Source of the DNA: Gammaproteobacteria bacterium
Lineage (GTDB): Bacteria; Pseudomonadota; Gammaproteobacteria; Pseudomonadales; Cellvibrionaceae
DNA: 46,439 nucleotides
Assembly (NCBI GenBank): GCA_005801205.1
Contig: SYDJ01000054.1
Coordinates: 1-46,439 of the forward strand
Direction: 5' to 3'
In this document: one piece after another, positions 1 to 9,126 of the stretch
How positions within the stretch are numbered: the first letter of the stretch is position 1
How the letters are laid out: each line of letters starts with the position of its first letter
Position numbers and translations under genes: made by a program
Notes under the pieces: model-generated
What the model was told of the DNA's origin: nothing
Database searches by the model: none
The model's input: only the letters and a program-made list of their open reading frames with translations

Positions 1-983
1 CGCTGCGTGAAGACTTACTCATAGAAATTAACAAAATGGCAGCGCAAGGCCGTTTTGATTATTTGGTGATTGAATCAACCGGCATATCAGAGCCATTGCC
101 AGTAGCCGAAACTTTTACTTTTGAAGATGAAGAAGGCCGAAGCCTTTCTCAGGTCGCGCGCTTAGACACCATGGTCACCGTTGTGGATGGTGCCAACTTT
201 CTGGACGACTATTACGAGGCCTATTCATTGCAAGAAACCGGTGAATCGCTTGGCGAAGACGATGAACGTAATGTGGCCGATTTACTGATTGACCAAATCG
301 AATTCTGTGATGTGTTGTTAATTAGCAAAACCGATTTAATCAGCGCAGAAAAATTGCAAGAACTCAAAGCGGTACTCAGAAAATTAAATGCAACCGCTGA
401 AATAATTCCCATGGCAAAAGGCAATGTCCCGCTCGATAAAGTATTGAATACGGGGAAATTCAATTTCGAAAAAGCCCAACAGGCACCCGGTTGGCTAAAA
501 GAATTGCGCGGCGAGCATACACCCGAAACAGAAGAATACGGCATCAGCAGTTTTGTCTATCGCGCACGTAAACCCTTTCACCCACAAAAAATCCATGATT
601 TTTTTGCCAGTCCTGAAATGAGTGGGAAGTTGTTGCGGTCAAAAGGTTTTTTCTGGCTTGCGAGTCGCCCTCAATATGCAGGTCAATGGAGTCAAGCCGG
701 TGGCATAGCGCAACACGGTGCCGCAGGCATGTTTTGGAAAGCTGTGCCTAAAGACAGGTGGCCTGACGATAAAGAACAAGTTGAATACATTATGGAAAAA
801 TGGGTGGAGCCGTTTGGCGATATGCGTCAGGAATTAGTATTTATTGGGCGTAATATGCATCAAGAAAAATTCATTGCCGAGTTAGATGCCTGCTTGTTGA
901 CTGATGAAGAAATGCTTAAAGGGCAAGATTATTGGAAGGCGTTGGCCGATCCATTTCCAAGTTGGTACTCAGAAGAGGCTTAA
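1..983 (+). CDS. CobW/COG0523 family GTP-binding protein (zinc metallochaperone-like), 5' truncated by window edge
   Basis: Frame is open upstream of the ATG at 36 to the window start (LREDLLIEINKMAAQGRFDYLVIESTGISEPLPVAETF). ESTGxSEP and SKTDL GTPase motifs, and the COG0523 C-terminal region (GMFWKAVPKDRWP...RQELVFIGRNM). Confidence 0.92.
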   Translation, partial: LREDLLIEINKMAAQGRFDYLVIESTGISEPLPVAETFTFEDEEGRSLSQVARLDTMVTVVDGANFLDDYYEAYSLQETGESLGEDDERNVADLLIDQIEFCDVLLISKTDLISAEKLQELKAVLRKLNATAEIIPMAKGNVPLDKVLNTGKFNFEKAQQAPGWLKELRGEHTPETEEYGISSFVYRARKPFHPQKIHDFFASPEMSGKLLRSKGFFWLASRPQYAGQWSQAGGIAQHGAAGMFWKAVPKDRWPDDKEQVEYIMEKWVEPFGDMRQELVFIGRNMHQEKFIAELDACLLTDEEMLKGQDYWKALADPFPSWYSEEA

Positions 984-990
984 TAATAAA

Positions 991-1608
991 ATGTCAAACC
1001 TTATGATCTTTGTGCTGTGCGTTGCGCTATGTACAGCATGCAGTAAATCATCGGAACCAGAGGCTATTTTAGCAACGCCGTCATCTCTTGTGACTGTTAA
1101 AATTCCTGAGGTGGAGCACGAGCACAAAGAGCATGATGATAAATCAGCGCACCGTGAAGTAGGTGCGCATGTGCATGGTGCAGCTTCAATGAGTGTTGTA
1201 TTAGAAAATACGCAATTGAATATCACCATGAGTATTCCTGGGATGGATGCGGTTGGGTTTGAGCATCCTGCTACAAGTGCTGATGAACAAGCTGCGCTGA
1301 ATCAAACATTGCGTCACCTACAAAATCCCGATGCTTTATTCCCATTACCAAAAAGCGCCGAATGTCAGTTAGTTAATGGTGTTGTAGAGACAGCCTTGTT
1401 GGATAAAAAAGCGAGCGTGGGTGCGCATGCAGATATGGATATAGATTACCAATGGACATGTAAGCATCCTGAATATTTGAAGCAATTATCTGTACAACTA
1501 TTTTCTTACATTGTGCATTTGCAAAAAATTCAAGCTAGTTGGATTTCACAGAATAAACAAGGGGCAGCCGAATTGACCAAGGAAAACACAGAGCTATCTT
1601 TTGAGTAG
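991..1608 (+). CDS. zrgA: DUF2796 / ZrgA-like His-rich zinc-binding lipoprotein
   Basis: Start at 991 preferred over track start 904, which overlaps cobW. Lipobox-like MSNLMIFVLCVALCTAC; His-rich HEHKEHDDKSAHREVGAHVHG; DUF2796-type GAHVHGAASMSVVLE...PGMDAVGFEH. Confidence 0.8.
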   Translation: MSNLMIFVLCVALCTACSKSSEPEAILATPSSLVTVKIPEVEHEHKEHDDKSAHREVGAHVHGAASMSVVLENTQLNITMSIPGMDAVGFEHPATSADEQAALNQTLRHLQNPDALFPLPKSAECQLVNGVVETALLDKKASVGAHADMDIDYQWTCKHPEYLKQLSVQLFSYIVHLQKIQASWISQNKQGAAELTKENTELSFE

Positions 1609-1619
1609 ATCATGGGATC

Positions 1620-2264
1620 TTAGTGCTCTGTATATTCTGTAACCCTTTCGGCATCCAAACTATAAGCAGATACACCATTTTCTTTAGTTGTTGTTTCCGC
1701 TTTTAGTATCCCTGTTACCCAATATGGATTGTATATGTCGCTAATATTTATCCCTTGTGGAATGCGAGCATAAATAATTTGGTTGGGTGGTGGAGGCGGA
1801 ACATGAATGCAGGCTCCATAATAAGGAACTAAAAAGAAAGCGGTAGTTATCTTTTGTTCGTTAAACTCAAGTGGAACAATGTAGCCTGCTAGTTTTATTT
1901 TAATGTAGTTAAATTCATGACGAATAGTGTAGGAGCGAATTAGCGCTTTTAACGGACTTTTAACAGGCTTTTTCGCTTCAGCTATTGCGTCAGTTAAGGT
2001 TTTTTCAAAGCGGCTATTGTTAGTGCTTTGAGGTAAATGATGTTCGATGGGTGGCTCAATAGGGGGTTCAGCTTTGGGTGGGTTAGCCGTTGTAGACTCA
2101 GCGAAAGTTAAATCCTCGTTGGGCATTAGGTCAACCCATTCGATAGTGCGTGGTTCTGTGTTGTTGGTGTGAATTAAAGGTTTGGTGCTCTTTTCAGATA
2201 ATTGAATTACGAAAAAATAGAGGGGCACCATGGCAGCCAATCCCAACAAATATTTTTTCGTCAT
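1620..2264 (-). CDS. DUF3299 domain protein (copy 1)
   Basis: Hydrophobic N-terminus, IEWVDLMPNEDL and LVPYYGACIHVPPPPPNQIIYARIP motifs; paralogous to 2306..2968. Confidence 0.8.
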   Translation of the reverse strand: MTKKYLLGLAAMVPLYFFVIQLSEKSTKPLIHTNNTEPRTIEWVDLMPNEDLTFAESTTANPPKAEPPIEPPIEHHLPQSTNNSRFEKTLTDAIAEAKKPVKSPLKALIRSYTIRHEFNYIKIKLAGYIVPLEFNEQKITTAFFLVPYYGACIHVPPPPPNQIIYARIPQGINISDIYNPYWVTGILKAETTTKENGVSAYSLDAERVTEYTEH

Positions 2265-2305
2265 TACAGTAACTCATTTATGGCCTTTGCAGACAGAAGA
2301 GTTTT

Positions 2306-2968
2306 TTATTCTTCTATGTACGGTGCAACAGTTTCAGCATCTAGGCTATAAGCAGAAGCACCATTTTCTTTTTCGGTTGTTTCAATCCGTAAAGATCCGG
2401 TTACCCAAAACGGGTTGTAAATTTCAGTGATTTTTATACCGTTTGGAATACGTACATAAATGATTTGGTTGGGCGGTGGAGGCGGAACATGAATGCACGC
2501 ACCGAAGTATGGCACCAAGAATAAACTAGTAACAATATTTTTATCCTTGTAATCAAGTGGTACAACATAGCCCGCGATTTTAATTTTTTTGTTGTTAAAT
2601 TCAGGCCGCACTTCATAAGAATTAAGTACATCTTTATAGGTGCGTTTTTTTGGGTTGTTTGTTGATGATGCTCTAGAGCTTACAGTATTTTCAAATTTGC
2701 TGGTTGAGTTTCTGGGGCGTAAGGAAGTATTTTTAGTCGCTTTGTCTTGTGCGAGTTCTTGCTTGCTTAGTGTGTCGTGATCAATAGGTGTCATTGATTC
2801 CAGAAGCTTCAAATCTTCTTCTGGCATCAAGTCCGTCCATTCAATAATGTGCGGTGCAATGCTTTTATTGCTGAGCAGGGTCGGTGTTATATTTTCCTTC
2901 GCAAAGACATGGCTGTTTGACAACATTAATGCAATGATGAGTATTGAAACAGTAATGTATTTTTTCAC
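2306..2968 (-). CDS. DUF3299 domain protein (copy 2)
   Basis: Signal peptide-like N-terminus, IEWTDLMPEEDL and LVPYFGACIHVPPPPPNQIIYVRIP motifs. Confidence 0.8.
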   Translation of the reverse strand: MKKYITVSILIIALMLSNSHVFAKENITPTLLSNKSIAPHIIEWTDLMPEEDLKLLESMTPIDHDTLSKQELAQDKATKNTSLRPRNSTSKFENTVSSRASSTNNPKKRTYKDVLNSYEVRPEFNNKKIKIAGYVVPLDYKDKNIVTSLFLVPYFGACIHVPPPPPNQIIYVRIPNGIKITEIYNPFWVTGSLRIETTEKENGASAYSLDAETVAPYIEE

Positions 2969-3006
2969 GAATTGTTATTCCACATTCTTTAAGTGTCTGA
3001 TTCATT

Positions 3007-3708
3007 ATGGAACAAAGTAAAAACGCTTTGCCAGCAATATTACTGAAAAATGTAAAATTTGGTTGGGATGATAAGCCTTTGTTGAATATTGGCGATTTTC
3101 GCGTTGAGCGAGGCGAGCATTTATTTTTATATGGGGCATCTGGTTCGGGGAAGACAAGTTTATTGAACCTTTTGGTGGGTATTAATATTCCCCAGCAAGG
3201 TGATGTGCAGATATTGGGTCAATCGCTTACAGGTTTATCGCAACGGCAACGCGATAAATTTCGTGCTCAGCACATGGGCATTATTTTTCAACAATTTAAT
3301 CTCATCACCTATCTTAGTGTGTTGGATAATTTGTTATTGCGCGCCGAATTTGCTATTCAAAATAAACATAATGCAAAACAGCAAGCAATAGGGCTTTTAA
3401 GCTCTTTAGGTTTGAGCGAGCTGCTGCATCAAAAAGCGCAACATTTAAGTGTTGGACAGCAGCAACGTGTTGCCATAGCGAGAGCACTGATTAATTCACC
3501 TGACATTATTATTGCCGATGAGCCTACCTCTGCGCTGGATAGCGATAATCGCGATGCTTTTATCGAGTTGTTGTTTGCCAGTGCTCGGGCTGTCAACGCC
3601 ACTGTTGTATTTGTTAGCCACGATAAAACCTTGAGCCGCTTTTTTTCGCGCTCTCTCGACATGAGAATATTAGCAGCCGAACACATTCAGGAGCCTGCAC
3701 AATGTTGA
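3007..3708 (+). CDS. ABC transporter ATP-binding protein (LolD/MacB-like)
   Basis: Walker A GASGSGKTS, signature LSVGQQQRVAIARAL, Walker B IIIADEPTSALD. Confidence 0.93.
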   Translation: MEQSKNALPAILLKNVKFGWDDKPLLNIGDFRVERGEHLFLYGASGSGKTSLLNLLVGINIPQQGDVQILGQSLTGLSQRQRDKFRAQHMGIIFQQFNLITYLSVLDNLLLRAEFAIQNKHNAKQQAIGLLSSLGLSELLHQKAQHLSVGQQQRVAIARALINSPDIIIADEPTSALDSDNRDAFIELLFASARAVNATVVFVSHDKTLSRFFSRSLDMRILAAEHIQEPAQC

Positions 3709-4955
3709 TAAAATTAGCGGGGTTGAGCTTGTGGAATAGACGCATCACTCTATTGCTAACACTGGTATCACTCACGATAAGTATTGCACTGGTGCTCGGG
3801 ATTGATCATTTACGAAATCAAGCAAAAGAAAGCTTTAGTAAAACATTATCAGGTACAGATTTAATTGTGGGTGCGCGCTCAGGTACGGTTAATTTATTAC
3901 TCTATTCTGTTTTTCGTATCGGAAACGCAACCAATAATATTACCTGGCAAAGTTATCAAGAACTAGAAAAGCATTCGGCGGTAGATTGGGTCATACCCAT
4001 TTCGTTGGGTGATTCACATCATGGTTATCGTGTACTCGGTACCAATGAGGCCTATTTCGCTCACTATCAATTTGGACAAAAGCAACATCTAGCCTTTGCA
4101 GAAGGAAAGATTTTTGAAGGCGTTTATGATGTTGTGTTAGGTGCAGAGGTTGCACAAAAATTAGGTTATACCTTGGGAGATAAAATAATTGTTGCTCATG
4201 GCAGCGGTGATATCACCTTGTCAAAACATGATGACAAGCCCTTTACGGTGAGTGGAATTTTACAGCCTACTGGAACTCCCGTTGATCGAACGGTTCATCT
4301 CAGTTTAGCCGCTATAGAAGCTATACATTTGGGTTGGCAAAGTGGAGTGCAATCAAACCAAAAGATCAGCGCCGAAGAAGCTATTAAGCAAGATTTAACA
4401 CCCACAGCCATTACAGCCATTTTCGTTGGCTTGAAATCACGCAGCACGACTTTTGCGGTGCAGCAGCAAATCAATGAATACGCGGATGAACCCTTGCAAG
4501 CAATTTTGCCCGGTGTTGCCTTAACCGAATTATGGCAAATGTTAGCGATGGTGGAGAATTTATTAGCCGTTATATCAGTGCTGGTCCTCGTGGCTGCACT
4601 TCTGGGAATGACGACTAGCCTGCTGGCGGCAATGAATGAACGTCAACATGAAATTGCTATTTTACGTTCACTGGGTGCTAGTGCTCGCTATTTATTTATG
4701 TTGATCGAGTTAGAGGTGCTACTTGTTGTGAGCAGTGCATTAATTTTCGGCGCGGCAGTTTTATCTCTCGTTTTGGTTGCCGCGCATGGCTATTTAGCGC
4801 AGAAATTTGGGCTGTTTGTTTCTATAAATCCCTTCCATTCCTATACATTTTTAGGTGCAGGCTTAGTTATTTTGTTGGCCTTATTGTTGGGAGCATTGCC
4901 CGCATTTGTTGCCTATAAACGCGCATTAAACAAGGGTCTTACTCAAGCGACTTAA
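3702..4955 (+). CDS. FtsX-family ABC transporter permease
   Basis: N-terminal TM, periplasmic MacB-PCD-like region, C-terminal TMs with EIAILRSLGAS; start overlaps ATPase stop. Confidence 0.9.
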   Translation: MLIKLAGLSLWNRRITLLLTLVSLTISIALVLGIDHLRNQAKESFSKTLSGTDLIVGARSGTVNLLLYSVFRIGNATNNITWQSYQELEKHSAVDWVIPISLGDSHHGYRVLGTNEAYFAHYQFGQKQHLAFAEGKIFEGVYDVVLGAEVAQKLGYTLGDKIIVAHGSGDITLSKHDDKPFTVSGILQPTGTPVDRTVHLSLAAIEAIHLGWQSGVQSNQKISAEEAIKQDLTPTAITAIFVGLKSRSTTFAVQQQINEYADEPLQAILPGVALTELWQMLAMVENLLAVISVLVLVAALLGMTTSLLAAMNERQHEIAILRSLGASARYLFMLIELEVLLVVSSALIFGAAVLSLVLVAAHGYLAQKFGLFVSINPFHSYTFLGAGLVILLALLLGALPAFVAYKRALNKGLTQAT

Positions 4956-4970
4956 GGTTGAACTCGAGAA

Positions 4971-5453
4971 ATGGAAATAAACGCTACAACTTTCAATCAC
5001 CATAATCATACCCATTGCATTCAGTCTGCGATGGATACTGCTCGGAGTATTTGTCTTCAGCGAGGAGTCAGATTAACCGAGTCTCGCGCACAGGTGCTTG
5101 AGTTAATCTGGCAAAGTCATCGTCCTATTGGGGCTTACACTATTTTAGAAATGGTGTCAGCAGTATCGGCTAAGCGAGTGGCTCCACCTACAGTCTATCG
5201 CGCCCTAGACTTTTTATTAGAGCAGGGATTTATCCATCAAATTAAAAGCCTTAATGCGTTTTTGGGTTGCCCAACACCGCATCTCCCACATAATCAGCAA
5301 AGCTATTTCTTGATTTGCAAACACTGCGGTAATGCTATGGAGTTTTGTGATGCTCAGATTTCGAAGCAGCTTCGGAAGTTGGCAGATAAAGCCGGTTTTA
5401 CTGTTAAGGCTGAGTCGCTTGAAATTAGTGGGATATGTTCTGGGTGTATGTAG
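4971..5453 (+). CDS. zur: Fur-family regulator, Zur-like
   Basis: RGVRLTESRAQVLELIWQSHRPIGAYTILE, PPTVYRALDFLLEQGFIHQI, and C..C metal-site motifs CKHCG and CSGC. Confidence 0.85.
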   Translation: MEINATTFNHHNHTHCIQSAMDTARSICLQRGVRLTESRAQVLELIWQSHRPIGAYTILEMVSAVSAKRVAPPTVYRALDFLLEQGFIHQIKSLNAFLGCPTPHLPHNQQSYFLICKHCGNAMEFCDAQISKQLRKLADKAGFTVKAESLEISGICSGCM

Positions 5454-5456
5454 CCC

Positions 5457-6081
5457 TCATACTTCAGTTTGTTCTGCCATTTCCAATGCATCATCGACTT
5501 CAATACCTAAATAGCGCACGGTACTTTCAATTTTAGTGTGGCCGAGCAACAGCTGAATAGCCCGAATATTTTTCGTGCGGCGATAGATCAAAGTGACCTT
5601 GGTTCTGCGCATAGAATGTGTACCATAATTTGCAGGATCGAGGTCTATTTCAGTGACCCAGTGCCTTACTATGCGTGCGTATTGCCGAGTGGTAATGTGC
5701 GGTGACTTATGGATACGGCTGGGAAATATGAAATCTGATAGCGTAATGCCCGCCAGCTTTATCCAATCGCTGAGCGAACTCCGTGTTTGCTCAGTAATTT
5801 CAAACTGAACAGGACGATGTGTTTTTTGTTGCATAACCAGCGCACGCGCTGAAATGCGTCCGCCATGCGAAATATCCGTGAGGCGTAGTTTTACGAGATC
5901 ACAACCGCGCAGTTTGCTATCAATTGCTAGATTAAAAAGCGCAAGTTCTCGTATGCGCTTTGCGAGCTGTAACCTGACCCGAATAGCCCAAATGTCTTTA
6001 ATTTTTGAGCGGGAGCTTTTGACCGATCAACTTTCCTTTATTTCAGGGTTCGGCATGTGAAATTAATGTTGTAGTGTTCAT
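5457..6081 (-). pseudogene. Tyrosine recombinase/integrase, probably degraded at the N-terminus
   Basis: The 5457..5834 ORF carries Box II (GTHSMRRTK, LLGHTKIESTVRYLG). The frame stays open upstream to 6026 (IKDIWAIRVRLQLAKRIRELALFNLAIDSKLRGCDLVKL, with Box I Arg) but has no standard start. Further upstream, ATG at 6081 reads MNTTTLISHAEP*NKGKLIGQKLPLK, a stop at 6045..6043 plus a frameshift at the T5 run 6002-6006. Confidence 0.8.
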
Positions 6082-6378
6082 TTCCAGATCCTCCTGAGGG
6101 ATCTGTATAGCGTGATCCTAATAGGTGTGGGAAGATACAAGAATTAGCAAAGCTGACAGTCTGCTTTGGAATGAGAAGTAGGATTCATAGAAAAAACTGA
6201 CCGTCCGGTTATGGCCGAAAGGTGTGGTTAGATGCTGATAGCTAAAATTAGCTTAGCAAACCGTTGCTTAATTAGTACAAGGAGAAGGTGCACCATCAAT
6301 ATTAGAAATCTCGATGAAAACCTTAGAAAACAGCACCACTAGGAAATCAAATCCACAAAATACCTACAGGGATCTACA

Positions 6379-7872
6379 ATGAAAGTAACGAAATTTTTGA
6401 CGCGGGCAGCAATTCTGTGCTCTGAAAACTGTTTCTCCGCAAGCTTCGATTGCAGTAAAGCGGATACCGCTATTGAAAAAATGATCTGCTCCAACGCTAA
6501 GGTAAGCGCTCTGGATTCCGAGCTGGACAAAAAATTCGATGCTGCAACCTTTAATGAAAAAATAAGAACAGAAATAGTTAAAGATCAAATCATCTGGTTG
6601 ATGAAGACGAGGGAGAAATGTGAGGACATAAAATGCCTTGAAGAAATATATCGGAAGAGAATTGATTATATTGAATCGCAGGCATCACAGAATCCCGCTG
6701 AGGAAGAGTTCCTTTTAAGCACTTATGCGGGCGAGCCGGAGGCAAGCCTTGGTACGGACGCTGAAGTTGTGCTCGTTTCCGGATATGAGCCAGAAGGCGA
6801 CAGCGCTACTATTAATGTTGATAGACCTGGCTCAAATGTAATTCTCGTTTTGTCATCCTACGAATCCATTCTCTGGAAAGTACATGTAACCCCGACAACC
6901 AAAATAAACGCCATTTTGGTAGGTGGATACAAAACACAGCAAGTGTCATCCAATATAAAAGTGCCGCTATTCACTGTGAAAATTCCATACGCGTATGAAG
7001 AAGACAATATAAATTTCAAGAAAATACTGATAGAGATAAATCGACTGTTAGCTATTAACCATGTAGATTATTTTAACGGAAACTATAGAGTTCCCCAGAG
7101 TGTAAGTGTTCAAACCATCAATAAAAGTAATAGAAATAAATTGAGTTTGGATTGGCCAGCTACCGCCAAACCTATAAAGAATTTTTCTTTTCAACTGTTA
7201 GATGTGAATAACCAGCCTGTTGAATGGACACTAACCGGGCCGAAGGTTTCTACAAAAAACACCTACGTACAGCGAGGCACAGTGGTATCACCCAAAGATG
7301 GCTCTATCTATAAACTGCGGAGCGGGAAGATCGAAAAATTTAACCAAACTGGCACCAAGTTGAGCACATCGGTGCCACCGGAAAGCTTGCCTAGAATTTC
7401 TTGGGATACAGATATTACTTACGATACGAAAAGGAACTTGCTCTCACTCATAACTCTGGGGGGAGAGGGATATCTTTATCGATATCATCCCGGGAAAAAT
7501 GTGTGGCTAGACGCTCACTCAGCTCAGAACAATGACATCAACTCCATTTTTTATGATAAAAAATTAGACCGTTATATGGGCTGGGCTGGAGGGCTAGTTG
7601 TTTTCAATGGAGATGGAGATTACTTGTATAGCAAACCAATTACCGAAAAGCTTGAAGGTTACGGCACGCTGTATGATCGAAACAATGGTGCTGCTGCCCC
7701 TTTAAAAATTATTGCTAGTGGAGATGCGATTGCATTAATTGCTTTTTCGAGCGGCAATGTTACACATATCTGGAACTACGACGTAGCATCAGATAAGGCA
7801 GCGCTTACCTACAAAGCCTCCTTGGCTTATGACGACGAATCAAATAGCCGGCCTCACTCCGTCAGATGGTAA
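6379..7872 (+). CDS. DUF1311/LprI N-terminal domain protein of unknown function
   Basis: FDCSKADTAIEKMICSNAKVSALDSELDKKF matches the LprI/DUF1311 pattern; long C-terminal region unassigned. Confidence 0.7.
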   Translation: MKVTKFLTRAAILCSENCFSASFDCSKADTAIEKMICSNAKVSALDSELDKKFDAATFNEKIRTEIVKDQIIWLMKTREKCEDIKCLEEIYRKRIDYIESQASQNPAEEEFLLSTYAGEPEASLGTDAEVVLVSGYEPEGDSATINVDRPGSNVILVLSSYESILWKVHVTPTTKINAILVGGYKTQQVSSNIKVPLFTVKIPYAYEEDNINFKKILIEINRLLAINHVDYFNGNYRVPQSVSVQTINKSNRNKLSLDWPATAKPIKNFSFQLLDVNNQPVEWTLTGPKVSTKNTYVQRGTVVSPKDGSIYKLRSGKIEKFNQTGTKLSTSVPPESLPRISWDTDITYDTKRNLLSLITLGGEGYLYRYHPGKNVWLDAHSAQNNDINSIFYDKKLDRYMGWAGGLVVFNGDGDYLYSKPITEKLEGYGTLYDRNNGAAAPLKIIASGDAIALIAFSSGNVTHIWNYDVASDKAALTYKASLAYDDESNSRPHSVRW

Positions 7873-8004
7873 GCGCAAACCTCATAAGCCAATGTCCGGC
7901 ATTGGCCGAAGATGTCTAAACTAAAGATTTTCATCTGAAATTTTGGCAATAATTTTATGCATGTGCATTATGAGCCCGTTTTGACCCATGAAATACAAAT
8001 CACT

Positions 8005-8883
8005 ATGAACCAAAAAATACCGCTATCAAAAACAGTAGATGATGAATTCACCACCCAACTCATCGCCATTACCCGCGCTGCTGGCGAGGCGATTTTGGCG
8101 ATTTACCGCGCCCCAGAAACCGCCAATATCCAAACCAAAAGTGATGATTCCCCCCTTACCGCTGCCGATTTGGCTGCGCATAACTTTATCGCCCGCGAGC
8201 TGCCCACGCTGCTCGATGTGCCCATGCTTTCTGAAGAGTCGGTCTTGCTGAGTTTTGCCGAGCGCAAAGCATGGTCAACTTACTGGCTCATTGACCCGCT
8301 CGATGGCACCAAAGAGTTTATCGCCCGCAACGGTCAGTTCACGGTTAATATCGCGTTGGTGGTGGCTGGTGTACCGGTACTGGGAGTAGTGCATGTACCG
8401 GTGACGGATGAAACCTATGTTGGCGTGGATAAATCTATCGCTGCGGATCAACTTACTCATGCAGAAAAATATCTGAACGGGGTTAAACACGTCGATTTAC
8501 ACACTCGATCTGTCGCTCAGCGTTTTGCTCATCGTGAAAGCTTGGATGTGCTTATGAGCTTGCGCCACAGCTCAGAGGAACAGACTGCCCTAGTCGCCAA
8601 ACTGCAATCGCGCTGGCCCGCGCCATTGAATCCGCTCAATGCGGGCAGTTCGCTCAAGTTTTGTTGGATAGCCGAAGGCCGCGCCGATTTTTACCCTCGC
8701 TTAGCGCCTACATGCGAGTGGGATACAGCCGCAGCGCAAGCCGTTTTAACGGCGGCAGGTGGCAAAGTGGTGCGAGCAGATAATCTCCAACCTTTGCGCT
8801 GCAATACCCAAGAAAGTCTTTTGAATCCCTTCTTTTTGGCTATGGGCGATGCTGGCTTTGATTGGCGATCGCTATTAGTTTGA
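8005..8883 (+). CDS. cysQ: 3'(2'),5'-bisphosphate nucleotidase CysQ
   Basis: Inositol monophosphatase-family motifs: KSDDSPLTAADLAAH, SEES, WLIDPLDGTKEFI, CEWDTAAAQAVLTAAGG. Start at 8005 preferred over 7957. Confidence 0.9.
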   Translation: MNQKIPLSKTVDDEFTTQLIAITRAAGEAILAIYRAPETANIQTKSDDSPLTAADLAAHNFIARELPTLLDVPMLSEESVLLSFAERKAWSTYWLIDPLDGTKEFIARNGQFTVNIALVVAGVPVLGVVHVPVTDETYVGVDKSIAADQLTHAEKYLNGVKHVDLHTRSVAQRFAHRESLDVLMSLRHSSEEQTALVAKLQSRWPAPLNPLNAGSSLKFCWIAEGRADFYPRLAPTCEWDTAAAQAVLTAAGGKVVRADNLQPLRCNTQESLLNPFFLAMGDAGFDWRSLLV

Positions 8884-9126
8884 CCTTGTAGATGATTTGT
8901 CGCTTAAATTTTTATCTAAAAGACAGATTTGTTACGCATTTTTCAACATTCGCTCTGGCAAATGCACCAATTTGAACTAGCCTTTAGACTTGGCAGTGTG
9001 TTTTTTGATCAAGCATTTGTGCGCTTGAAACACCGCCGTAGGTAGGGAACAGCAGCTCAAACGCTGAAGGATTTCCTAGAAACCAGTCCATTGTCAGCAA
9101 CTCTGACGAATTTGTAGCCTAGCTAT

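Noticed and set aside
221-544. Minus-strand 107-aa ORF opposite cobW
   Set aside because: Antisense to a conserved gene, low-complexity Ser-rich translation.
904-990. Upstream extension of the DUF2796 ORF from 904
   Set aside because: Overlaps the cobW coding sequence and places non-secretory residues before the lipobox; start at 991 fits better.
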